DNA of 64,000 bases from positions 223,444,928-223,508,927 of the forward strand of contig NC_090441.1 in NCBI RefSeq assembly GCF_031143425.1, written 5' to 3'. Source of the DNA: Pleurodeles waltl (lineage: Eukaryota > Chordata > Amphibia > Caudata > Salamandridae). The notes under the pieces were generated by a model that saw only the letters and a program-made list of their open reading frames with translations, was not told where the DNA came from and ran no database searches. Each line of letters starts with the position of its first letter. The first letter of the stretch is position 1. Made by a program: the position numbers and the translations under genes. Of the stretch, positions 1-9,776 are shown piece after piece.

Positions 1-24
1 ACAAGGTGTGCAATACTCAGAGAC

Positions 25-693
25 ATGGCCAAGGTAAGAAAGGCTGAAAGACGACCACCACTGAACAAGACACACAAGCTGAAACGTCAAGACTGGGCCA
101 AGAAATATCTCAAGACTGATTTTTCTAAGGTTTTATGGACTGATGAAATGAGAGTGAGTCTTGATGGGCCAGATGGATGGGCCCGTGGCTGGATTGGTAA
201 AGGGCAGAGAGCTCCAGTCCGACTCAGACGCCAGCAAGGTGGAGGTGGAGTACTGGTTTGGGCTGGTATCATCAAAGATGAGCTTATGGGGCCTTTTCGG
301 GTTGAGGATGGAGTCAAGCTCAACTCTCAGTCCTACTGCCAGTTCCTGGAAGACACCTTCTTCAAGCAGTGGTACAGGAAGAAGTCTGCATCCTTCAAGA
401 AAAACATGATTTTAATGCAGGACAATGCTCCATCACACGCGTCCAAGTACTCCACAGCGTGGCTGGCAAGAAAGGGTATAAAAGAAGGAAATCTAATGAC
501 ATGGCCTCCTTGTTCACCAGATCTGAACCCCATTGAGAACCTGTGGTCCATCATCAAATGTGAGATTTACAAGGAGGGAAAACAGTACACCTCTCTGAAC
601 AGTGTCTGGGAGGCTGTGGTTGCTGCTGCACGCAATGTTGATGGTGAACAGATCAAAACACTGACAGAATCCATGGATGGCAGGCTTTTTTAG
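25..693 (+). CDS. Tc1/mariner-family DDE transposase, C-terminal catalytic part (DD37E)
   Basis: This frame encodes the RNase H-like catalytic core of a Tc1/mariner transposase, the enzyme that cuts and pastes the element at TA sites in the nucleus. The first Asp is in LWTDE (about residue 40), the second in QDNAPSH (about 133), and the Glu in NPIENLW (about 171). The gap between second Asp and Glu is 37 residues, so the signature is DD37E rather than the DD34E usual for Tc1. The PCSPDLNPIENLW block is a strong family hallmark. The frame is open upstream of the first Met to base 1, so the Met at 25 is only the first in the window and the helix-turn-helix region lies outside. No stop or frameshift interrupts the visible part, which suggests a fairly young copy. 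Confidence 0.85.
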   Translation: MAKVRKAERRPPLNKTHKLKRQDWAKKYLKTDFSKVLWTDEMRVSLDGPDGWARGWIGKGQRAPVRLRRQQGGGGVLVWAGIIKDELMGPFRVEDGVKLNSQSYCQFLEDTFFKQWYRKKSASFKKNMILMQDNAPSHASKYSTAWLARKGIKEGNLMTWPPCSPDLNPIENLWSIIKCEIYKEGKQYTSLNSVWEAVVAAARNVDGEQIKTLTESMDGRLF

Positions 694-846
694 TGTCCTT
701 GCAAAGAAAGGTGGCTATATTGGTCACTGATTTGTTTTTGTTTTGTTTTTGAATGTCAGAAATGTATATTTGTGAATGTTGAGATGTTATATTGGTTTCA
801 CTGGTAATAATAAATAATTGAAATGGGTATATATTTTTTTTTGTTA

Positions 847-1059
847 AGTTGCCTAATAATTATGCACAGTAATAGTCACCTGCACACACAGATATCCCCC
901 TAACATAGCTAAAACTAAAAACAAACTAAAAACTACTTCCAAAAATATTCAGCTTTGATATTAATGAGTTTTTTGGGTTCATTGAGAACATGGTTGTTGT
1001 TCAATAATAAAATTAATCCTCAAAAATACAACTTGCCTAATAATTCTGCACTCCCTGTA
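847..1059. repeat. Paired terminal/subterminal repeats of the Tc1-like element
   Basis: The motif TTGCCTAATAATTATGCACA at about 849-868 recurs at about 1033-1052 as TTGCCTAATAATTCTGCACT, followed by the outer CCCTGTA. Two direct copies near one end are the IR/DR arrangement of many Tc1-like elements, where each is a transposase binding site. The left-end partner is outside the window. Confidence 0.7.
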
Positions 1060-1259
1060 TATGTCCCAGGTCCTTGAGCCAATACCCAAGATTGTCATTT
1101 TCAACAACACAGTGCTAAGAAAACTTTGCACAAGGCCAGGAACTCACACCATACCACAAACACGTATGAGATACAACCAAATCAAAATAACAACTGCCAT
1201 GCCACATGACAAACCTATTGCGAGCCTAAACAACAACTTACACCTTCTATCTTTTGCAG

Positions 1260-1678
1260 GGGATCAGGGTTATGGCATACAGCCGTAGATGATGACCCCA
1301 TTTGCAAACCTAAGCACAGCAGCAGAGCGTGCATACAATGAGCGACACTGTAAAACATGCAATATTGTGGAAAAGACATTTGGCATACTGAAAACAAGAT
1401 TCAGGTGCCTAGACCTCACAGGAGGCAGCCTTCTATGTGCCCTACACATTGTGTGCAAAATCATCCTGCCATGTGCTATCCTGCACAACATATGTGTGAG
1501 TATGAATGCTCAAATGTATGACCAGGAAGATAACCTGCCTGAGGAGGAGGAGGGTGGTGGTGACGATATGGAGGGGGAACAGTACAGCACAGCTGCTGGG
1601 GTACTCTGGAGACAGCACATAGTTGGCAACTTTTATTCTCAAGAACCACTGAATTCACCTTGTCAATTTTGTAAATAA
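1260..1678 (+). pseudogene. Old HARBI1-like transposase relic, last exon
   Basis: This is the C-terminal exon of a PIF/Harbinger transposase clearly diverged from the three large copies in the window. It starts after a splice acceptor (cttttgcag, ending at 1259) with the GDxGY block, then shows AAERAYNERH, VEKTFGILKTRFRCL and an ILHN block, which match in order the GDSGYPNL, RAEERYNEAH, IERTFGLLKARFRCL and MLHN blocks of the larger copies. A TAG at about 1287-1289 interrupts the frame where related proteins usually have Trp. The tail is acidic, and an AATAAA (1673-1678) overlaps the stop. Earlier exons and termini were not found, so it is a dead fragment. The acceptor sits at the same codon and phase as the intron of copy A. 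Confidence 0.7.
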
Positions 1679-1683
1679 ACACT

Positions 1684-2982
1684 TCACTAATACAACCAAT
1701 CCTGCTCTGGTCTTTTAAATCTCCACTACACATAGCATAGGAATGTGAGTCAAAAGTCAGGGATCATGTTACAAATAGGAATCTGATAAGTACTGTTGCA
1801 ACATCATATGTGATGTGTAAGATTGTACTGCCACCATCACATACATCACTAACAGCCTCATCACTGGTATATGACAACTGAAGGACACAATATATGGATC
1901 ACTATATATTTTGCACATCCACGCTGCCTATTTGTTAGTCAATAGGTCATCAGACACAACTACATCATGTCCAAATAGGATGGATGCAAGGGGCCCACAC
2001 ATGAGGTAGTGAATGTAAACAAATAGAAATTAAGTCAGTGTGAGAGTTGCAATGGCTGCATGAAACATGTGTGACAAGAGGGGGACATCATTAGTAACTA
2101 TGGTCACCATGATTTGCCCAGGTATAAGAACCAATTGTAGAAGTTGGGCCTTGGCAGAATATCAATGGTATCTGTCCTGCCACTGGCATGGGGCACAATC
2201 CTGACACAGGGTACACATTACCTGACAAATTAAACAGACATGTCTGTGGAATGCACATCAGCATGGATGAGAAGATATGCAGCTGGGGCTGCAGCTCCAC
2301 CACACAAAACCAACAACCATTGGTAATTGCAACAAGTTGAATCAATTTTTTGTGAACCAAACATATTCTGGGTGGAATGTAGGCAGGGTGTGTCATATAC
2401 ACTATGTACCAAAGATGTACACATGTCAGACAGATATACAGGCTTCACACTAGTCTCCATAAACTCATAATCTACATACGGAGGCAGTTGTCGAGTAATA
2501 ATTCCTAGGTAGCAATGGTTCACCCATCATCAACAATGCCTGTCCTGTGTATGTAGCTTTAAATATTATGCTCTGTATGACAACATCACACATCACAGAC
2601 AAAAACACAATACACAATCACAAATCAGAACTATTGCATTGAACTGAATGCCAAATATATGTGGATACACTGTTGTCACACATGCATATATATGCACAAC
2701 GTGCAACAATTTTCATGCTGTTGAGTCTGTAACACACACATTGGTGGAACAGACCATTCACATTCTTGTCACATTGTTGCAAGGACTATCACATGTGTCC
2801 ATGCCCACAATGCCACACTGCAGCACAGCCCATATCATATGTATGTTGATTTAGGCTGCATCTAAGGACAATGCAAAAAAACATGCAATCAGAAATTGAG
2901 AAAAAAAAATATGACGCAAATGTGTCTAAAACATCCACAAGCCCAAAGTAAATGACACATGGGCCCTTAGCGTGAATTCCAC
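1684..2982. other. No gene recognised
   Basis: About 1.3 kb of sequence of ordinary composition. Only short chance frames occur on either strand and none shows a familiar motif. No terminal repeats or target duplications were seen. It may be flank of the HARBI1-like relic or other old repeat DNA. Confidence 0.5.
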
Positions 2983-3354
2983 TGTAGTGAATCCTAGTTT
3001 GTTTTAATGGGATAACAGGCGTTAGCTTAGCCATTAGCTTGCAGACTCGTGCCCACGTCGCCTAGTGACTTTTAACCTACTTAGCATGCTCTGTCTTAGC
3101 CCATTTAATAATTTAATTCTTCTAAGATGACTGCCTTGTTTATAGTTAGGCCACTTGCTATGATTTACGTTATCAGTGCCACCGCGTTAAGGCGTCAAAA
3201 TCAAGTGACAAAGACAAACAAACTGTAGGTGTTCACATTTAGGGACTTTCCCTCTTCATGCTTTCAATGGAATTGTTTATTTTAATTGCCGCCCCAAGCA
3301 TGCTGTTATCTATTGTTTGGGAACACACCAACATCAGGGTTCCAAGTAGATCTG

Positions 3355-3362
3355 TATAAATA
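3355..3362 (+). promoter_or_regulatory. Putative LTR TATA box
   Basis: TATAAATA in the left LTR piece of the retrovirus. It is correctly placed to start transcripts running toward gag. Harbinger A now separates it from the rest of the LTR by 8.2 kb. Confidence 0.4.
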
Positions 3363-4483
3363 CATCACACTTTAGAAAGATAATCAGAGGGATTCTGACC
3401 AGAGGGCATCGCCACCATCGCTGATATCGATGCTGCACGTCGTCTTGACGCTGACTCAGTCTTCGTGTTCCTGCAGAGAGACAGAGACCTCATTCCAAGG
3501 TAACAAGAGTTGGGGGCTCCTCTCATTGACATGACATTGGCAGATTAGGATTAACATACCTAACTATCCTTTAGGTCGGAGGTTAGGCCTATCATGATAG
3601 GGTATTAGGACATATTACACACTTTGGTGGTCATTACAACCCTGGCGGTCGGTGTTAAAGCGGCGGTACGACCGCCAACAGGCCGGCGGTAAACAAATTG
3701 CATTTACGACCGTGGCGGAAACCGCCAACAAAGACAGCCACTTTAACACTCCGACCGCCACTGCGGTACAAACAAACAGCGCGGCGGTCACCGCCAACAG
3801 ACAGGCGGGAGACAATGTACCACCCACACTATTATGACAGGCCAATCCGCCACCTTTTCCGGGGTGGATTCACCGTGGATAAAAACACGGCGGAAACAGG
3901 AATTTCAAAGGGAAAACCCTCACCTCTACACACCCCATGAGTAATGAGGACACCATGGAACTGGAACTCCAAATTCTCCCTGCGATAGTCTTCCTGCTCT
4001 TCTACCAGGAGCACGAACGCCGGCGTCGAAGACCACAGTGAGTAATGCACCTACAACACAGGGGAGGGGGGAGGGAAAAAACAGGGACACCCCACACGCA
4101 ACACCCCCACCCCCACCCTCACCCACTACAACACACTCAAATGCATTTCAATACATCACAGTTACACCCCTCAAACCCCCCGGAAGAATGCAAAGACAAT
4201 AGAAAAATAGTGTAACCATTGTAATATATTAAAAGCAAGTAGGCAGAAATATATATATACACCATTGACAAAATACATACCAAGCATAGTAGTCCAGGTA
4301 GTGCACTAAGAAAGTCCGTGGAACACTGGGACCACACGGTATGGGGGAGGCCCACACAAGATCCCCAAAAATGACGGAGAGAACACTGCAGGGGCATCAT
4401 AGAGCAAGAAAACAGGCACCACAGGGGGGGGGAAAGGGGGAGCACCTCAGCCGCTTGAGTGCATGACGCCAAATCCACGAGGG

Positions 4484-4797
4484 GGCCACATGCCCACTGT
4501 TCCATCCTGGGGAATGCAAAGCCACAGTCTCTCAAGTCTCTCCAGTGGGTGGTCTGCCCACTGTTCAATCCTGGGGAGTGCAAAGCCACAGTCTCACAAG
4601 TCTCTACAGTGGGTGGTCTGCCCACTGTTCAATCCTGGGGAGTGCAAAGCCACAGTCTCTCAAGTCTAAACAGTGGGTGGTCTGCCCACTGTTCCATCCT
4701 GGGGAGTGCAAAGCCACAGTCTCACAAGTCTCTCCAGTGGGTGGTCTGCCCACTATTCAATCCTGGGGAGTGCAAAGCCACAGTCTCACAAGTGAAT
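4484..4797. repeat. 64-bp tandem repeat with internal hairpin, about 5 units (copy A)
   Basis: Five near-identical units with an exact 64-bp period: the motif GCAAAGCCACAG starts at 4516, 4580, 4644, 4708 and 4772. Units carry a perfect 7-bp inverted repeat, CAGTGGG and CCCACTG, separated by 7 bases. The same unit in opposite orientation occurs at the equivalent place in copies B (39961) and C (55412). Confidence 0.85.
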
Positions 4798-4998
4798 GAC
4801 AGTCTCCACTGGCTCTGGAGGGGGAATGGTGCCCAGAGTGCTTCATCCTGTTAAGGACAGAGGTAGTGGATGACAGTCTCCACTGGTTCTGGAGGGGGCA
4901 TGGTGCCCAGAGTGCTTCATCCTGTGAAGGACAGAGATAGTGGATGACAGTCTCCACTGGTTCTGGAGGGGGCATGGTGCCCAGAGTGCATCATCCAC
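4798..4998. repeat. 74-bp tandem repeat, about 2.7 units (copy A)
   Basis: GACAGTCTCCACTGG starts at 4798, 4872 and 4946, giving a 74-bp period. The units abut the 64-bp array. Copies B and C carry only about one related unit here (near 39900 and 55360), so the expansion is specific to copy A. Confidence 0.8.
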
Positions 4999-5078
4999 CC
5001 GTGACGGACTCAGTTGCGTCAGTGCCCCTGCCGCTGATGGGCTAGCAGTGCTTGAGATGGCGGTGCCCTGTTCAGCGG

Positions 5079-5275
5079 TGCTTCAGATGGCGGTCTCCAT
5101 TGCAGGGTCTCAGCTGGTGGCGGTCCTTCATGGCCCAGAGGGGCTGGCGCTTGCGGTCCTTCATGGCCCAGCGGGCTTTTTGCTGGCGGTCCTTCATGGC
5201 CCAGCTGGGCTTGTGCTAGTGGTGGCCTCCTGGGCAGCTGGGCTGGTGCAGGCGGTGGCCTCCTGGGCAGCGGGG
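5079..5275. repeat. Short GC-rich tandem units at the end of the third gene (copy A)
   Basis: Degenerate units of about 36 bp built on GGCGGTCCTTCATGGCCCAG recur around 5117-5215, flanked by shorter related units. This is the counterpart of the long minisatellites at 38357-39870 and 53704-55300. The minus-strand frame of the third gene runs into this array. Confidence 0.6.
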
Positions 5276-7718
5276 ATGATGGCGGTCTTCTCCGCCGTGC
5301 TGCTCTTCCCAGACTTGCCGGGTTTCTTGTGGCCCTTCCCAACCTTGGAAGGTGTCACAGCTGACTCCACACTCCCAACAGGACCCCTGGGAGCGGCTTT
5401 GGTGGCTGGAGTCTTCCCCCTCTCCCGCCGGGCACTGGCCAACTTCTGATGCTTCACAGGTGGGGGACTGTCTGTGCTGTGGCTCCGTGCCACCCTGGCT
5501 GCCCTGGTGGCCGGTGCACTCCACATTCCGGTGACTACAGGCACCACTGGTCCCGGAGATCTTGTGGCTGAGGTGCTAGTTCGGGACCTAGGAGATGGAC
5601 GGGGTGGGGGAGGTATGGGAAAGAGGTCAAGGTTGGACAGGAAAAGTTTTTTGGACACACTGGGACGGGCAGCTGGAGGGGGTTTGGGAGTGGAGGAAGA
5701 GGTTGTGGCTGTAGGAGGTGTACGTTTGGTGACTTTGGGTGAAGGTGCATGCGCTGGAGGCTGTTGTGAGGTGGATGACTGTTAGGTGGGTGTGTGCCTG
5801 CGTTTTTGTATCTTGGGAGGGGGCATCACAGACACACTGGGAGAGGACACAGGGGACGTGTGAATGGTAGTGGGGGTGATGACTGCACATGAGCGGGTGT
5901 GGTGGTGGGTGTGCTGGAGAGGGACGTAGTGGCTGTAGATGTAGTGCATGCAGGTGTGAGTGTAGACGAGACTGGGAGGGAGGAGGGAGACGAGGAGGAG
6001 GGGGACACAGTGGAGGCAGTGGATGTTGGTGTGTCTGCATGCGTGTGATGCTTGCGTGAGTGCCTGTGGGATGTGTGGTGCTTATGTTTGCCTGAGCTTC
6101 CCTTGGGTGTTGACGTGTGTGCATGCTGGTCTGATGGTGTGCTTGGGATAGGCTGAGGTACAGGGGATTGGGTCAGGGTGGAGGAAGTTGGAGGGGGGAG
6201 GCTAGAGACGGGGACAATGGCTGCCATCAGTGCTGAGGCCAGAGTCTGAAAAGCTTGCTGAAGGGCCACCTGACCAGAATGAATGCCCTCCAGGAATGCA
6301 TTGGTTTGTTGCAACTGCCTCTCTACACCCTGGATGGCATTCAAAATGGTAGACTGCCCAACAGTGAGGGACCTGAGGAGGTCAATGGCCTCCTCACTGA
6401 GGGCATCAGGGGTGACTGGGGTAGGGCCTGAGGTGTCTGGGGCGAAGGTGATGCCCACCCTCCTGGGTGAGAGGGCACGGGGCAAAGGCTGAGGGGCTGC
6501 TGGGAGGGCGGTGCTGGTAGGGGGGGTGGTGGCTGTACCTGTAGATGCGGGGGGCACAGATGTTGCCGCCACCACAAGGGAGCTCCCATCAGAGGACGAG
6601 TCCGTGTTGCTGGTATCAGCTCCTGTCCCCGCCGTGGAGCTCCCCTCGCCCTCCGTCCCACTGGTGAATTCAGACTCCGTAGTGTCACCCTCCAGGGCCA
6701 TGTGGGATGCAGCTCCCTCGTGCTCCGGTGCCACTGCTCCTCCGCCTGATGATGCTAATGCACACAAGAACAGGGAGACCACAAAAAGGGGGGGAAGACA
6801 GAAGAAAGACATGTTGAGTGCACGCATTACCACTACCGTTGGCGGACACAACAGACACAGAAGCCCCCTGCACTAAGCCGCGCTCTTGGGCTCCACTGTT
6901 CAATTTCTGGGAAATGGCCTACAAGGATATGGACGGCATCTGCACACATAGATGACACAGAGGCATGACTAGCTGTACTTGGCACTCTACAGAGGTGGGA
7001 TGGGGTGCCACATGGCCTGCCTTACGGAGGGGCCTTGCCTACGGAACTCGCCCTGGCCTAGGGAAACCCACAGCCCACCTCCCCCACCCAGACCCCTCCA
7101 CTGCACACAAAGTCACCAGAATGAGAGTGTACTCACCCCCTTGTGGCTGCTGTGATGCCCTCAAGCGCCCATCCAACTCCGGGTAGGCCATCACCAGGAT
7201 CCTGAACATAAGGGGGGTCATGGTGCGACGGGCACCCCTCCCACGTTGGAAGGCCATCCCCAGCTGAGCCTCCGCCGTCTTCTTGCTCCAGCGGCGAATG
7301 TCCTCTCATCTTTTCCGGCAGTGGGTGCTCTGTCTGTGGTAGACCCCCGGGATCCGGATGTCCTTGGCGATGGCACGCCAAATATCTTTCTTCTGGTGGG
7401 CGCTGACCTACATGAAATGTACAGGGGAAAAAGAGAAGTTATTACCAACTGCACCGTCAAAGTGATTGGCCCCCATCCCTACCCTTGCCATGTGGCACAT
7501 GCATTCACCGTCTTTCATGCACGCAGCACTCTCCCCCCTTCCTTCTTACATCCAGCCCTCTCTACACAGGCATAGCCCATACAACATGCTCCCTGTGTAC
7601 TTACCTGTTTGTCCGGAGAACCGTAGAGTAGCGTGTATTGGGGGATGACCCCATCTATGAATTTCTCCAACTCCTCCGATGTGAAGGCAGGGGCCCTTTC
7701 CCCAGACACTCGAGCCAT
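5194..7718 (-). pseudogene. Third Harbinger gene, copy A: Myb/SANT-like domain plus Ser/Thr/Pro-rich tail, broken
   Basis: Three exons are visible by comparison with copies B and C. Exon 1 (7605-7718) starts at a Met and ends in a GTAAGT donor. Exon 2 (7137-7407) lies between a TAG acceptor and a GTGAGT donor. Exon 3 begins at 6754 after ATTAG. Exons 1-2 encode a SANT-like domain (EELEKFIDGV, then an HQKKDIWRAIAKDI-type helix and a CRKR helix). Exon 3 has an acidic linker, a conserved helical block (about 6250-6420), a His/Lys/Ser-rich stretch and long Ser/Thr/Pro runs. Damage: a TGA replaces Trp just after CRKR in exon 2, and a frameshift near 5.8 kb moves the tail into another frame (5194-5658). 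Function is unknown; nuclear DNA binding is inferred from the domain. Confidence 0.7.
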
Positions 7719-8166
7719 TGTCTCTTCCAGACTGAGGTCACAGCAGCACTTGCAGTGTAGGTCCTCTCCTGTCGAAGATCAGGTATCGAGTGATTGAAGT
7801 GATAGAAAATGGCGGTCACGTCCGCGGCGGTGCGTATCGTCACCGCCGGCGTACATCGTCATTGGCTCCTGGAACCTGTAGGGTCCAATGTTAACCAATG
7901 CAGCATTGTGCTGCAGTCTTCGACCACCTACCGCAACGGTGTACAATGCCTGCACAGTTACCTCACATCCCATTGTCCCACTTTACAGGTCAGGCAGCCG
8001 CCATTTCAGGGGCCCACATGACTTCATTTCCAACTGCGTCACACATACCTAGGCCTAGACTCAACCCACATACAGGCCACCTTTTGTGTATGATAGGTGT
8101 TCTGAGTAAGCTGTGTTTATGTACCTCTGAGTTGTTTGACTCTGTGCTCGCTGTTGTCCTTCATAG
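7719..8166. promoter_or_regulatory. Divergent promoter region between third gene and transposase (copy A)
   Basis: This gap separates the minus-strand third gene from the plus-strand transposase exon, whose acceptor ends at 8166 (cttcatag). It contains a GC-rich block near 7810-7860 with several GGCGGT/ACCGCC motifs, also present in the equivalent gaps of copies B and C. Conservation across copies suggests a shared bidirectional promoter, but no TATA box was recognised. Confidence 0.4.
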
Positions 8167-9301
8167 GCACCGTCCGCTGGGACATGTGAGGAGATGGCAG
8201 CATCCTCCGGTGTACCGACCGTTGGTGGACCTGTCGACAATGGAGGAGCGACATTTGATTATCACAAACAGGCTTGACCGTGCCACAATCCAGGAACTGT
8301 GTACCCAGTTGGAGCCAGACCTGATGTCAGCAATCCACCATCCCACAGGAATCCCCCCTAAAGTGCAGGTGCTGTCAGTGCTCCATTTCCTTGCAAGTGG
8401 GTCATTTCAAACAACAGTGACTATGGCATCAGGGATGTCCCAGCCTATGTTTTCTAACGTATTGTCCAGAGTGTTGTCTGCCCTTCTGAAACACATGCGG
8501 AGCTACATCGTGTTCCCTCACGTGGAGGATTTGCCTACAGTGAAAGGGGATTTCTATGCCCTGGGACACATCCCCAACATCATAGGTGCCATTGATGGGA
8601 CACATGTGGCTTTGGTCCCCCCCCACAGGAGGGAACAGGTGAACAGAAACCGGAAGAGTTATCATTCGATGAATCTACAGATGGTATGTTTGGCAGACCA
8701 GTACATCTCCCATGTGAATGCCAAGTTCCCTGGCTCAGTGCATGACGCCTACATCCTGTGGAATAGCAGCATCCCTTATGTGATGGGTCAACTCCAGAGG
8801 CACTGTGTGTGGCTATTAGGTGAGCATCTGGAAGCTAGTCAGTGGGAATGGTTGTCTGGGTCTGGGGATATCCCTCCAGATTAGTGCGTGTCTAACAGTT
8901 GTCCCTCACCATTTGCAGGTGACTCTGGTTACCCCAACCTGTCATGGCTACTGATCCCAGTGAGGAATCCTAGGACAAGGGCAGAGGAACACTACAATGA
9001 GGCCCATGGGCGAACTAGGAGGATGATCGAGCGGACCTTTGGGCTCCTGAAGGCCAGGTTCAGGTGCCTCCATATGACAGGTGGATCCCTATTCTACTCA
9101 CCAAAGAAGGTGTGCCAGATCATCGTGGCCTGCTGTATGCTTCATAACTTGGCTTTGCGATGACAGGTGCCTTTTCTGCAGGAGGATGGTCCAGATGGCG
9201 GTGTTGTTGCAGCTGTGGTGCCTGTGGACAGTGAAGACGAGGAAGCAGGGGAAGAAGACATCCACAACAGGGACTCAGTGATCCAGCAATATTTCCAGTG
9301 A
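8167..9301 (+). pseudogene. HARBI1-type Harbinger transposase, copy A, with 99-bp intron and one premature stop
   Basis: This encodes a PIF/Harbinger DDE transposase. From the Met at 8240 the spliced frame is 320 residues, identical in length to copies B and C counted from the equivalent Met. Motifs in order are LDRATIQELC, GAIDGTHVALVPP (first Asp), FPGSVHDAY, GDSGYPNL, and IERTFGLLKARFRCL (Glu). A GT-AG intron (8820-8918) splits the codon for the Gly before DSGYP; its TAG closes the unspliced frame. After LALR a TGA at 9161-9163 cuts the C-terminus, probably from a CGA codon by CpG decay. Open sequence continues to a normal stop at 9299-9301. A second GT-AG intron follows the stop, as in B and C. 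The open frame upstream of 8240 suggests additional N-terminal residues. Confidence 0.8.
8820..8918 (+). other. Intron in the copy A transposase, absent from copies B and C
   Basis: The 99 bases start GTGAGC and end TTTGCAG and interrupt a Gly codon in phase 1. Copies B and C read straight through this codon. The acceptor of the diverged relic at 1259/1260 falls at the same codon and phase, so the intron is probably ancestral and was lost from the B/C lineage. Confidence 0.75.
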
Positions 9302-9776
9302 GACACAGGTAAGAATACAAACCTGCCTACTACATGTACTTTAACACTACTACCTCTCTACTGTGTGTCTTTTTCACCCAGTGTATGGTCAGAGTTGTCA
9401 CTTTCCCTTACAATTTCACAGATGTGGGTCCCACTGTGTGACATCTGCTTTGATTCCTCATGGACTAGAGCTGTTTGACATAGGTTTGTTGACATTAAAC
9501 TTGAAAGAGCATTTTGTCACTGTAATTGCTAATACACTACTTCAAAATCACAGACAGACTCCAGATTGGTTTGTGCTTTAAGGGTGTTTATTTGAGTGCT
9601 CAATATTGGAGGGGGTAGTGAATGATGAGGGGTGATGGCGGAGGAATGTCCATGGCAGAGTCCAGTCTATTAGTCTCACAGGTGCATTGCCCATATGGGC
9701 ATAGGAAGTGGAGCTGGGGCAGTTTAAGTATGGGCAGGGTGACTAAGTGGGACAGTAGGATGACAATCAGGGTGGT

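Larger units (their letters stand above)
1..1059 (+). mobile_element. Tc1/mariner transposon, 3' part (left end outside window)
   Basis: The window opens inside a Tc1-like DNA transposon. It holds most of a transposase reading frame, an AT-rich 3' untranslated stretch, and a right end carrying the motif TTGCCTAATAATTCTGCACT followed by CCCTGTA at 1059. The last bases TA fit the TA target duplication of this superfamily. The left end and the N-terminal DNA-binding part of the transposase are cut off by the window edge, so copy length and target duplication cannot be checked. The element directly abuts an old HARBI1-like relic. Confidence 0.85.

Noticed and set aside
3511..3528. TGGGGGCTC resembling a Pro-type retroviral primer site
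   Set aside because: Only the first nine bases and little after them fit, and the LTR polyadenylation signal and a better Lys-type site next to a CA end lie downstream at 12317, close to gag.
6511..6876. Plus-strand frame opposite the Ser/Thr/Pro-rich exon in copy A
   Set aside because: It is a shadow of the minus-strand exon 3; biased composition gives open frames on the other strand.
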